Source of the DNA: Acanthosepion lycidas
Lineage: Eukaryota; Mollusca; Cephalopoda; Sepiida; Sepiidae
Direction: 5' to 3'
Assembly (NCBI GenBank): GCA_963932145.1
Contig: OZ010616.1
Span: 54,907,211 to 54,971,210, forward strand
DNA length: 64,000 bases
Shown here: in pieces, positions 52,788 through 63,850 of the stretch
Layout: each line of letters begins with the position of its first letter
Numbering within the stretch: position 1 is the stretch's first letter
Notes under the pieces: generated by a model
Databases searched by the model: none
The model's input: the letters and a program-made list of their open reading frames with translations, nothing else
What the model was told of the DNA's origin: nothing
Program-made: the position numbers and the translations under genes

Positions 52788-53050
52788 TACTCGCTCGGCC
52801 CGGTGGCTAGGATCAAAGTGTAGTATCTGCGGGTGTGTCGAACTGCTTCCAGAGAGGAACCCGGACGAAGCTCCGCCGAAGGGTAGGGTTTCGTTGGGGG
52901 AGGTTGACGGAACTGGGCCGCCTCGGCGGGTTTGGATGGTTATTTTTGGCTGGCCATACGGGCTCGGAGATACCCACATTAAAAAGGCTTTGTGCCACAT
53001 CCGATCCTCGTAGGTGGATAGATAAATACCATCACCACCAAGAAAAAAAA
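52788..53050 (+). pseudogene. U2 snRNA-headed chimeric retrocopy or SINE
   Basis: 52788-52829 closely matches the 5' end of U2 snRNA: the CTCGGCC-x4-GGCTA(A/G)GATCAA stem-loop I region and GTGTAGTATCTG, which includes the branch-site-pairing GUAGUA. After TATCTG the sequence departs from U2 into about 200 bases of GC-rich sequence unlike the surroundings, ending GATAGATAAATACC and ATCACCACCAAGAAAAAAAA, an A-rich tail. The arrangement (U2 5' end, foreign 3' body, A tail) fits a chimeric retrotransposition product or a U2-headed SINE. Not a functional U2. Confidence 0.7.
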
Positions 53051-53559
53051 TGATCATGTTCCCTAAATGGTGATGGATGACATGTGATTGACTATAAAAC
53101 AAGTAGTCAATACTATTACAATATCTCTTGAAAGAGTTGAGAATATCCTGTGAAATGAATTTGGCATGACGATTGTTTCCACAACATATAGGCTGATCAC
53201 ATCATGGGAAAAATCTGACATTGAGGCATATCCAGCTGGTTACTGTGAGCATATTCAAAGATGAGTATTGGGTTTATCGCTTAGAGAGAAAGAGACAATC
53301 CATGCTCACCTGTTCCAATGAAGGTCAATAATGGCCCCAATTTTGGGGAATGGAAAAGGCACTGTGTTTACTCAAAAAGGCCATGTAGTAGTTATGAAAG
53401 GCTATCTAAAGCAAATGACCAGGAAGACTGACAATAGGGGTCTCGGAACAATGCCTCAGCATACATTAATTCAATGCCTACTGTACATGTTCATGGCTTT
53501 GAATTTGTTGATCCCCCATACCTATTTTCCTGATCATCACCCCCACCCAATTTAAACAG
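53051..53559. other. unassigned region
   Basis: Possibly the upstream, unrecognisable part of the LINE relic that follows. Frame 53331-53555 has no motif that I know. Confidence 0.35.
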
Positions 53560-54240
53560 TAGTTAGTCATAAAGTGATAATTGTGTACCAATGTTCAGAG
53601 GAATTTGATGTTTGTGGCATCAAAGCCACAGAAAAGCTCTATGCAGATGACTGCTATTGTCACCAACTCCAAGAAAGACTTACTGGCAGACTGTTGCCAC
53701 CAAATGGTATGGGCTCACAATTAGTATGAAGACAGCCTACTTCAAGATCCCTGAGAAAGGAACCAGGCATACTTATTGATGGCCAAATGCTGAACAATGC
53801 TAAGCATTTCCTATACCTTGGGAATTCTATCTTGGTTAACTGCAGCTTCTACAAAGGGTTAGTCAGTTTCATCACCAAGACTAGTTCTTCCGACTCTGGG
53901 AAATGGAGCATGGTACAAGAAAGTTGTATACCATGCAATGGTTTTTTCCTCCCTTTTGTATTGCTGTCAGTCAGGGACCACCTACAGATGCCACAAAGTC
54001 ACTGGAAAACTCCAGATACCGTGTGGGAGGGAGGTATGAAATGGTATGACATTCTAATAAATTCATCTGTTCTTGATCACACCAGTCTGTCAAGTATTGA
54101 GGGAATGCTCATGAAGAACCAAGTACGTTTGGATGGGCATGTGTGCATAGCAGACAACAGGTTTCCAAAGCAGACCTTTTTCTCAAATCTGAAGGAAACT
54201 GCCACAAAATCAGGCCTCACCTACGCTATAAGGTGACTGA
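53560..54240 (+). pseudogene. LINE relic: RT catalytic and C-terminal region
   Basis: LYADDC at 53637-53654 is the RT catalytic loop, followed out of frame by IVTNSKKDLLA. Then NAKHFLYLGNSI (53790-53830), the 'F-x-YLGS' block; HTSLSSIEGMLMKNQVRLDGHV (54080-54145) and RFPKQTFFSNL (54160-54190), corresponding to the C-terminal 'LRWxGHV...R-L-P-K' block of RTE/CR1-type LINEs. Frame 53787-54236 is open over 149 codons but skips expected segments. Not functional. Confidence 0.75.
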
Positions 54241-54364
54241 AACAGGTCTTAATAAGACATTAACTTACTATCAATTTGCGATATTAGTGTGGTATGGGAA
54301 AATGTGTGCCCTGAACATGACAATTTGAAATTGTCAAAAGTACTTGGCGAGGGTCTTCGATTTG

Positions 54365-54540
54365 GTAATGATTCGAATAGAAGGATTTTATGATTCAAGG
54401 AATTTGTGGAATATGTCTGATTAAGTCTTGTTAGTAAAGTGATTTTGCCATTAATCAGAGACATTGTAAATAAAATAAGTCAAATTCCATTAATGTATAC
54501 CCAAATGCCACTTACGCATCATGTTAATGTACCATACTTG
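54365..54540. repeat. block Y, copy C (array region deleted)
   Basis: AGGATTTTATGATTCAAGG and TGATTTTGCCATTAATCA correspond to 36640-36700. After GACATTGTAAATAAA it jumps to the ATGCCACTTACGCATC... GTACCATACTTGTTTGG end of the block. The whole middle, including the 24-bp site, is missing. Confidence 0.8.
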
Positions 54541-54834
54541 TTTGGTTGGTTTTATAGCATATTAACACCAATGGGTTATTTCATACCGACAATTATTTGG
54601 AAACATTACCAGCAATTTATATTGCTGGTATTAAAATCTATTTTAACTTTCATAGTGTCTTATCTTTTTCATCGAACGCCCCTCGTTCATACAGTACGAG
54701 GGTTAACTATTTTCCCATAGCTGGGACCCGAACAGACGCTGCCACCACGGGTCAGGGTGGACTTGGGAATAACGCTCCTCAAAACCTCCTGATCGAAGGC
54801 CTTGCCATTGGATGTAGTTTGTCTTACCCAGGAC
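54541..54834 (+). repeat. dispersed repeat copy following block Y copy C
   Basis: TTTTATAGCATATTAACACC to TTACCCAGGAC; it carries the short ATTACCAGCAATTTATATTGCTGG internal form, itself a small palindrome, shared with the copies after block Y at 38.9 and 57.1 kb. Confidence 0.85.
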
Positions 54835-55529
54835 GCTCCTCGTTCAGAATGTAGGAATAGCGTTCAAGTATTGAAAAAGAACGTAAGCGTGTAGAGTCCA
54901 ATGTCATTCAGTTCATACATAGAAATAGTCAAAGTTAATAAATACCTACACGTAGCTTCAAGACTGAGATAATGATAGTGTTCTTTTGACCACATGAATC
55001 CTGAATTCTTATTGGTAGCAACTAGGCGAGGTTAATGTACTAAATGGAATATTTGCCAGTATAGCATTCCACTTGACCTTCAGAGAAACCATAGACTTCA
55101 CCGATTGGTTTCAGTAGAATTCCATATGACTAAACATTGAAGTTTTTATATTAATTATACTACATTCAATAATGCATATATTAAATATATATATATTTGG
55201 CCACTTCTTTGAAATCAAGACTGTAACATGACAAATGATAGTCACTGTGCTGTACTCTGTTCATATTTTAGTATGCAAATGCTTGCACCAACGGAAGTTA
55301 TATGAAACCTGTGAGATGATTAACTGGATGTGGTAAAGGTTACAGAGAGGACAAGAATTTTGGCAAAGTAACCAACTGGCAAGTTGTCAAAGTAAATTCA
55401 TGGAAATAGGTTCCAGAAAAATAAGAGGAAAAGTTAGATTAATAAATATTTTGCTAGTCTCATTTGAAGCTAACAATAGAACCGACATTGATTATTTCAG
55501 AGAAGTGTAATATCTACATTATTTTTCTA
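54835..55529. other. unassigned region
   Basis: AT-rich, no recognisable feature. Confidence 0.45.
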
Positions 55530-56330
55530 TGCCGTGGTTGATATGCTGTAAAAAAAAAAAAAAAAAAAAAAAGCTATCAGTTTATAATTTTATAAACATG
55601 TCAAGGAAAGGCTGGGGAAACTTTTTTTTTTTTTTTTTTACAAAATTTACGATTATAGTTTACAAGATTTATGTTGGTAATATTTTTTCCATAAATGTAT
55701 CGCTGGCAATATATTGCGAAAATATCTACCTGAAAGCACTGAATGGCTAAAATGCTTATACTTCAAAGTTGTTTGCCTTTTACTGAAAACTTTAATTTTA
55801 TTGTATTTTCATATTGCTGCATGTCATTCTATTTGAAACAAGGGAAAGAAGCAGCTTCTAATTCAATATTTTGTTGATTTAATTTGTATGGAATTAAAAA
55901 AAAATTAAATCTAATTCAATTAAGAATTTTAGTTGAGAAAATAAAATCTCATAGGATTTTCAGCAGTTCCATATTTTCATAAAAAAGAAATTCAAGCTAT
56001 TTTAAATTTCATTCCAAGATATAAATTGTAAAATGTCTTGACATGAAAAGGAAAAGAATTAGTATTGTTGAAATTGCTGGTGATCATGGCTATCCAAATG
56101 TTTTTGACGGGGATATATGGGTTAAGTATTAGCATAGACCAGGCTCTTTAAACTTGAATGACACTCAATTTAAGAGTGTGTAAAAGACAAATTGAAACTA
56201 CTCCACTATCTTTCCCTACAAGTCCAGATAAAGAAAAATGAATTTGTGGTAAATCATGATCACTTATGACCTGAATAGACATTGCGTTTTAATTAAAAAA
56301 GAATTCCTACTATAATTTTCAAGAGCAATG
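55530..56330. repeat. duplicated block (paralogue of 24.1-25.1 and 28.3-28.6 kb)
   Basis: 55577-55625 matches the 155-bp tandem unit at 24.1 kb. 55640-55715 is an internal piece of the dispersed repeat. 55720-56095 matches 24640-25090. 56112-56330 matches 28330-28560. The order therefore joins pieces that are about 3 kb apart in the 24-29 kb copy. Confidence 0.8.
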
Positions 56331-56482
56331 AGCAACAAAGATTAATTCCAGATTATCCCCAAAGAAGCATGTAGATTAAAACTACACAAGTCAAGCCTTA
56401 ATGTCTGTGGTCATCGTATAATATCCACGATAAGACCAGGTAAAAATCGGAAGCCAAGTGTCTTCCATGTGGCAACACTTCG

Positions 56483-57120
56483 GATAGAAGGAATAGTATT
56501 ACTCAAGGAATTGATGCTATATTGTCTCATTAAGTCTTTTTAGTAAATTGATTTTGCCATTAATCACGTAAACATTAGTATTTAAATCTTTGTATAAATT
56601 GTTAAATGATATATAGAGAAATTTTGACAATGGAAATAGACATTAAATTAAGATTTCAAACTAATTCCCAACGTAACTGACTTCATACTGTCAGATGAAA
56701 ATAGAGACCAAGTATGGAAGACCAATAGTAACAAAACATCAATAAAAGTAACCCGATTGAAACTGAAGAGGTTAAGGTCGAATTGGAAAGGATAAATTAC
56801 TGTTCATATGTATATGGCAGAGAAAGGCAGGAAACCATTTTTCCGTGCACAAGTCACAGGAAGAAATTTAATGTGAATTATGCAACTGTTGGCAAACAAT
56901 GATTTTTACGAATCATGTAAAAGTTTCACAAATGGTCAAAGGTTAAGAGAAAATTAAGCAAGATGGGAACAGAAAGGAGACGATAGTTACTGCCGAAAAA
57001 TTATCCCTTTTAATATTTTATTTGTAAAGGACATTAAACAAACTAATCCTGTTAAATTTTATTCTGATCCCACTTGTTACGCCCCATGTTAGTGTTGTAC
57101 CATACTTGTTTGGTTTTATA
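56483..57120. repeat. block Y, copy B (single 24-bp unit)
   Basis: Close paralogue of 36613-38233. At 56917-56940 there is one copy of the 24-bp unit (with CACAAATGG for CACAGATGG), directly followed by GGTTAAGAGAAAATTAAGC, which matches the sequence after the array in copy A. It appears to show the unexpanded state of the locus. Confidence 0.9.
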
Positions 57121-57268
57121 GCATATTAACATCAATCTGACGTTTCATACTGACAATTATTTGGAAACATTACCAGCAATTTGTATTGCTGGTATTAAAA
57201 TCTATTTTAACTTTTATAGTGTCTTTTAACCAGGATGCTCCTCGCTCTTGCAGTTTGAGGGTTAATCG
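57100..57268 (+). repeat. dispersed repeat, 3'-truncated copy after block Y copy B
   Basis: TTTTATAGCATATTAACATC through GAGGGTTAA; then unrelated AT-rich DNA to 57550. Confidence 0.8.
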
Positions 57269-57549
57269 TAATTTTTAAGTGCAAATTACGAATTTTTCTG
57301 GTTCCTGATAAAAAGGTTGCTTTTATTGAATGAATATGTATTTAATAGAAAAATAATGTTTATTGCCATTTTTGAGTGGGAAACGTTTTAAATTTTTCTT
57401 TTTTACAATTGAAATATTTTCATACGGAAGAGCAAATAATTCAACAAGTCTGAATTATCTCCCTATTGTTTATCTAAGGTTAAAATTATAATTATGTATG
57501 ACATCTGGCGATGTCTATAATTTTGATAATTATCATAAATTGATATATT

Positions 57550-57770
57550 TATAGGCGCTAGAGATTGATTGGATCAGGCCTCTCCAATCACCCGTCTAGT
57601 CTAAGTAAGGTGGTGTATTGGGAAATCAGAACTAACCAACCCGGACACCTTCAACCACTAGGATCCCATCTCCAGACCCGCGGTAAACTGGTGGCCTCGT
57701 TGATGGTGGTGGTTCTTACACCTCTGTAGAGATGCAGTATTCTGAAGCCACAGCCGACGACAGGTTTTTT
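57550..57770 (+). repeat. repeat shared with 23085-23230
   Basis: Contains GGATCCCATCTCCAGAC, GGTGGTTCTTACACCTC and GTAGAGATGCAGTATTCTGAAG; the last part also occurs at 24430-24495. Unclassified. Confidence 0.65.
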
Positions 57771-57789
57771 TTTTTTTTGGTGGGGGGGG

Positions 57790-58068
57790 GGCATATCAAC
57801 CTCAATGGGTTATTTAATACCGAGAAGATTTTTTATTGCTGGTAATGTTTATTTTACTTTCAAAAATGTACTGCTACTTTTTTTTTCAAAAATATATTGC
57901 TGGTATTAAAACCTATTTTTACACTTTCATTTGGTCCCCAGTTTGGGGGGTGGGTACTTATTTGTTCAGGTGCTATCACCCTGGGTCAGCGTGGATCTGA
58001 GAAGACCAGTAATTAAGAGATACTTCCACGAGACCTTGCTGTCGAATGTATTTTGTCATACTCAGGAT
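57790..58068 (+). repeat. dispersed repeat, shortened copy
   Basis: Begins abruptly after a T12/G9 run with GCATATCAACCTCAATGGG and ends CTCAGGAT; the GATCAGAGG motif is missing. Confidence 0.82.
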
Positions 58069-58138
58069 GGCACAGCCGACAGGGTGTTATATATTTGAAG
58101 AAAGCAAAAATGTAACATTCGATGGTTTATCCTATAGG

Positions 58139-58172
<34 letters not shown>

Positions 58173-60745
58173 AATTTGTCGCGTGACAAACGCACTTCTG
58201 AATTTTAAGATTCGGCTAAGTGTGCTATTTCATACTTAACTGGGTTTTAGGCGAGAATATTTTATAGCAGTTGTCGTAAGACGAATTTTACTGGTGTTCA
58301 TATATTTGTCTTGTATATTTAGTTGAAAAGGATATTTTACCAGAAGTCTACACTGCTAGAAGAAAAAGAAATTAATATTCTGGAGGGACAGTTGGAAAAA
58401 TGTTCAACCGATCAGTTTATTAAGTTCGTAATTAGTAGGGATAGTATGTTTAGATAGCATTTACTTATTGAAATGCAAGAGAACGAGGAAATTTACATTT
58501 AAAGGCAGAACTCATATCGGTATCAAATCTAGCTGAAAAGAGTAAAAAAAAAAAAAAGGGACAGAGTGTGGAGAGCTAGTAATAAAAGTAACAATTCAAG
58601 CCACCTCTTGAAAGGCCTGTTCGGAATTAAATCAGTATTCGCTCTATCTCAAAGAGGGCCTCCCTAGGGGAGGTGGGGTTGAATGCGGACCGATTTCATT
58701 GTTTATAGCAGCTTTGAAAGACGGTAAAAGAGTTGTAAGAGCGACGGTAAAATAGAATCGAAGCAAAAAATATCCTTGAACTTTTGGCTAGGATCGAAAG
58801 TATGGAAGGCTCGAAGTCGAAAGATCGACTCAAGGTTAGCACACTAAAAAGAGGCGGTTCGTAGTGAGAGAACACGTGACGAAATTAATTGCTTTATTCT
58901 GGTTTCACTTTCGGTTTAAAGTTTACACGAAATTGACAAGAGGAAATTGCATGAATAGGACGCGACTGACAAAAGTGACACCGTCCCCACCCCGACAGTG
59001 GCGAACAAAGATCCAGTTTTGACTTGACCGCATTATAACCGCTATTATATCAGTCAAAAGGAAAAGATTTAATTTCAGTTTTACTTGGGGGGGGGGAAAA
59101 AAAAAAAAAAAAAGGTCAAATTGAGCCCTGAAAGAGAACAGTGATAAAATAACCAATCATCGGTGCAAATGATAGAGAGAACAAATATTAGGATGGAAGC
59201 AGCAATGTTATCAAGTGGGAAGTTCGCTGAAAAGATCCTGACCCCAGAAAAGAGCGGTTAACTAAAGATTAATTCCAGAGTACTCAGCGGAGAAACAATT
59301 GGTTCGAAACAACGTTTCCTTGGATGTCATTTAATCCTTGAGAACTGTAATCATCTCTTCGATGACACCAGATCCGAAGGCAACAATCACCGGTGACGTC
59401 TTTGAAAAGACGATAACCAAGTGACGGCGCAGTGTATATGCCAAGAGAATTCAGCAATATGGTATATTTTCAGTCAAATGAAGCCAATTCAATGTAAAAG
59501 TAGTAGAAAAGAACGTAATCCACTTAAAGACATGGAGGATTTATGAGAGTGTGTGGAAAAATGTCATCAACATACTGATCTAAATTTCTAATGACCATCA
59601 AAGTATGTTTTTGTAAGAGAGGAGACATTCATAAACCATTTATATGGTCCGGGATTAATCAAACGTTTTCGTTACCAGGATGCTATCCTTGACATGTTGG
59701 GTTTTGGTAGACGACATTGTCCTGTTGAAGGGAAAGAGACTTAGAATATTTTGGTGCAAAAGATGCGGATAGGCAGACGACGTTTCTACCAAGAAAGGAA
59801 GCAGACATTCAATCCAATCTTGCTTGATAGTTTGAGAAAGAGATCAGAGGCTTTCTCTGTAGTTAGAGTATACCGAGCCAATCAACAAAGACTAACCGCC
59901 ATTATTTGATAAACAATGTACTCTTGGCATAGAGTTGTACGATTTGATTTAGAGACGAAACTGAATTGAAGTAAAGAAAGTATAATTACCGAAACAAGAT
60001 TACGGCTGTTTAAGTTTTGTTAGGCGAGAAAAAAATAGAAGACGAGGCTGAGTGCCAGCATTTAAACGAGTCTTCCACTTACTAAAACCGAGAACCCGAT
60101 TAGATCGATTAAAGATTATAATTGGAAAGTTTTAAAGTAATTCGTTGAATTTACCTTCTCAGAGTAAAAACAAAAAAAATCTAAGAATATTTTGAAGTTT
60201 ATTCAAACTGCTAAGCGGGATATGAATGAGAGAATATCAAATTGTTTGGAGAATAATATGTAGATTCTGATACGAGTCAGATTTCAATTCTAACATTTAC
60301 TAATAAGGAAATATTCCTGTGAACTTTCTAAAAAATTCAATCTTTTAGATAAAGGTCATGCAATAAGGTAAACAATTTGAACGATTTATGTCATCTGTAA
60401 ATAGACAAATCAAAGTTGGGTAATTAAAGAGTATGACAAGATAATTAACACTTTATGAAAATACATAGACATCTTCAAAATTATGGTCAAAGGTATTTTA
60501 ATACAGATGAAGAAAAAAAAAATTAAGCGAAATAGGAAAACATGGCTGAAATTTTAACTTATGGGACAGCGTTCATTTTTCTGTATGTATAATTTCAACG
60601 AATTCAAATATGTTGGAATTATATCACAAGTGGGAAGAGGCTCAAAACGAAGTGTAGGAAAGAAAGATTTTTGTTTGGCGTCAGGTCAATGAAGATAAAA
60701 TCATTAGCAAAAAGCCAAAAGACTTATCTATAGACAAGTGCAAAA
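58069..60745. other. AT-rich unassigned region
   Basis: A run of about 30 A at 58139-58169; a G10/A18 junction near 59087-59114. Less AT-rich islands at 58660-58900 and 59270-59440 show no frame or motif. No gene recognised. Confidence 0.4.
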
Positions 60746-61703
60746 GGTTTCAAAATTTAGATGTGAAAGCTTTGTCCTAAATGAAGCCAAATTTCTTTCA
60801 ACAGCCTTCAAAGTTATCACCTAACTCTTCCTGAATAGTGTAGAGTTGTGCATGTTTTTGACAATTCAACTAGTGCGATTTTAACGGTCAGAAAATACGT
60901 CATGGTCCTTCAGCAAAGATACCAGCTGGTCCCTTTTCTGTTGCTGCTTTGAGTGGACAATATCGTCCACTCGCTCAAGGCACCTCGAAACCTATTATGC
61001 AACTTTTGAATGACCCTGCATCGTCATAGCCCACTACCTTTCTACAAGCTGACACATATCGGTTTAGAGATGAAGAAAAGAAAAACACCGACACCTTCCT
61101 TAAAAGGACCATCTATATCTGATGGTCAGTTTTCCAACTACAGTAGTGGGCAAAAATTTGACCTTCCTTGCCAATTTTTGTACAACTTGGTACTTGCGTG
61201 CAAATACTCTTGTAAAAGGTATGAATTCTTATCTCCAACTCAGATACGGGTAAATAGACTGAGCCCTATAGGCTTTAGTGGTAAACGGTCTAGAAGGACA
61301 ACGAAATTCAAAACCAGAGTAGTCAGCGACTAAACCGGCTCCATCGCTACACCCTGCTCTGTTGAGGACAAGTGGAACTCCAGTAGCACAAAAAGGAAAA
61401 AGACCCGTTAAATGTGGTATGAACCCATAATTAATGGACAACCCCCAATATGGGTTAAATAGCCTCACCAAACCGCAATAGGCCAAGCTTGGCTAGTAGG
61501 GATACATCCATGAAGACTTGCTCAGTCAGAACGGGATTCTTCTAACAGGTATGAGAAACACTGAATTTGAATTTAAAAAAAATTCTTTAAACTTTTCAGT
61601 TAGTAGCGAAGCCATTTAACTGGTTCATTGTAAGAATGAACCACTTCTTACATTTGAGCAAAGGTTTGGTAGATTAGGGTGTGCTAGAATCAAAGACTAT
61701 TTC
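60746..61703. repeat. duplicated segment plus block X, copy 2
   Basis: 60746-61070 is the paralogue of 39669-39998; 61083-61703 is block X copy 2. Their adjacency here suggests that both are parts of one unclassified element of at least 950 bp. Frames 61010-61333 and 61229-61486 are not conserved in the other copies. Confidence 0.8.
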
Positions 61704-62603
61704 ATTTCTATATTTTTTTTGGTGCCAGAACTAAAACTGAATGAGAGTGTACAATTTGTGCGGAGTCGGACATTTGGGTATATACTGATCGTTTTCATCA
61801 GGAATTAATTTAGCATTTCAGATGGAATGCACTATGGGTCAGATCCAGTTTCCAAAATCGGAACAAAAGATCAAACATTTGACGTTACAGGATACCTCGG
61901 ATTTAACTGAAATCCTGTTAGATTTCAAGCGAAGAACTATATTAAGAAAAATTTAAATGCAGAAATTTTGAAAATGAACTGATGATAACAATTATCTGTT
62001 GAAGAACTTGAACTTACTAATTCTCAGTGTGACCGACTTCATACTGTGATATGAAAATTAAGACTATGTATGGAAGACCAAAACAGATTCTAAAAAATAA
62101 AGTCAGATGTTTGCAGTAACACAGTGTATTAGTTATGCCAAGGAATTTAAGGAAATTGTAATTAAATAAAACCAGTCGGAACGGTTTGTCTTTAACAGAA
62201 GGTCTTTGGGAGAAGAAGTTAGAGATAGAGTTAAGAATTGACATCTAATATCGTGGCACAACGGGTAAAAAAAAAAAAATAAAAAGATCAGGAAATGACC
62301 GCTGTGAAAACGGAAAAGAGGCCATCCAAATAAGGTGTTTGCAAAAATACCTGACAACAATAATAGGTAATCAAGAGCAAAAAAAAAAAAAAAAAGTAAG
62401 GATAATTTGCAAGTTGCTGACAGCTAGAAGCCTTGAGAGTGGTGACGTTTCTATCTCCACAGTAATGTTAAAGACTAATAGATTTGGCAAGGTCAATACC
62501 GGACATATTTGAAGAGAGCGATTTAACAAAATTCTAGCGCAGTTTATATGCCAGGAGTTACGTCAAATGGTATAATTGCAAAACAAATGATCCGAATTCA
62601 ATA

Positions 62604-62921
62604 TAGCGCGAGATATTTTAATATCTTTTACCTGTGAACACCGGCAATTAAGAGGTGGTTCTGTGTCCCTCAAAACCTCTTGATCAAAAGGTCCTGCTGT
62701 CGGATGTAGTTTATCGTCATACCCAGGACGGTCAACGTTTCCAAGAATTGATACTGAGAATAGTCGAAGCCACTTAGCATGTTACCGTATGTCGAGCATT
62801 GAGGAATTGGAAATATTAATTCAAAAGAATATTAATGATTACTTGGGAAAGGCGTACCCCCCAAATAAAAAAATTTGTACATTTTTCAATACGGTAGCGC
62901 GAGATATTTTAATATCTTTTA
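62604..62921. repeat. 27-bp direct repeats bracketing a dispersed-repeat fragment
   Basis: TAGCGCGAGATATTTTAATA + TCTTTTA occurs at 62604-62630 and 62895-62921. Directly after the first copy lies a 3' fragment of the dispersed repeat (62631-62729), then about 165 bases of unassigned DNA. Confidence 0.85.
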
Positions 62922-63148
62922 TGTTTCATGTTCCTTCAACGTTCCTGTCTCTCCACAACATCCTGCCTGTCGTATCTCTAAGAAGAGCTTGTCTTACTAT
63001 TATACTCTCAATTCATAATGCCATCAATTTACAGAAACACGTTAGCCATGATACTCCTTCACCCCGCCTTCTGTTCCTCATTCCTTCAGGTCTTGTGAGG
63101 GCAAAATTCGCCGAAACTTTCCTCCTCGAAATGCGATTGTCTGAATAG
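62789..63148 (+). CDS. uncharacterised 119-codon open frame, doubtful
   Basis: Starts ATG with a plausible acidic N-terminus (SSIEELEILIQKNINDYLG) and a mixed hydrophobic middle. I recognise no domain, signal peptide or homologous frame elsewhere in the window. It spans one of the 27-bp repeats. In AT-rich DNA a frame of this length can occur by chance; an exon or a retroelement remnant cannot be excluded. Confidence 0.15.
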   Translation: MSSIEELEILIQKNINDYLGKAYPPNKKICTFFNTVARDILISFMFHVPSTFLSLHNILPVVSLRRACLTIILSIHNAINLQKHVSHDTPSPRLLFLIPSGLVRAKFAETFLLEMRLSE

Positions 63149-63150
63149 GT

Positions 63151-63850
63151 ATAAAGGAATTAAATACACCATACCATCCGAGAATGTCATTCAGTTAAGA
63201 AAAATACTGACACCTTCCTTAAAGGCCTAGTCAACGTCTGTGATTGCGGCAAGAGTTATCAGCTACGGTAGTGGGCAAGGATGTGACCTTTGCGGATTTT
63301 TCAATCACTTGATACTTGCGTGCAAATACCCTTGGTAAAGAGATCTGGATTCTTATCCTCTAACCTAGATACGGGTAAATAGTACTAAATAGTAAATAGA
63401 CTTTGGTAGATAAGCGGTCTAGACGGATGACAACGGAATTCCCAATCAGAATAGTAGGCGACTAAACTGGCTCCATCGCCAGTCCCTGCTCTGCTGAGGA
63501 GGACAAGTGGAACCACAGTAGCACAAAAAGAAAAAAAAAGGCTGTTAAATGAGGCATGAACTCAGTTAATGGCTATCCCCCAAATATGGGTTAAATAGCT
63601 ATACCAATCCACAATTCGCCAAGCGGGGTGAGTAGGGATACACCCATTAAGACATGATCAATCAGGGTGGGATTCTAACAGGTGTGCGAGGCACTAAATT
63701 TGGATTTTGGAAATTTCTTTGAACATTTCAGTCATTAGCGAAGCCATTAAATGATAGGAATTAACCACTTCTTACATATGAAGAGAGATTTGGAGATTAG
63801 GAGTGCCAGAATCAAAAACCACATATTTGAAAGACTGTAGAAATATTTGT
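63151..63850. repeat. block X, copy 3 with the 39.5-kb-type left flank
   Basis: 63151-63203 matches 39541-39590; 63204-63850 matches block X (landmarks as in copy 1). Several copy-specific small insertions, such as a doubled AAATAGT near 63385. The remaining 63851-64000 has no recognised feature. Confidence 0.8.

Noticed and set aside
52788-52829. Functional U2 snRNA gene
   Set aside because: Only the first ~40 bases match; the Sm site and the 3' stem-loops are absent.
52752-53102. Minus-strand 116-residue frame across the U2-headed copy
   Set aside because: Its openness comes from the GC-rich retrocopy body; the plus-strand structure (U2 head, A tail) explains the segment better.
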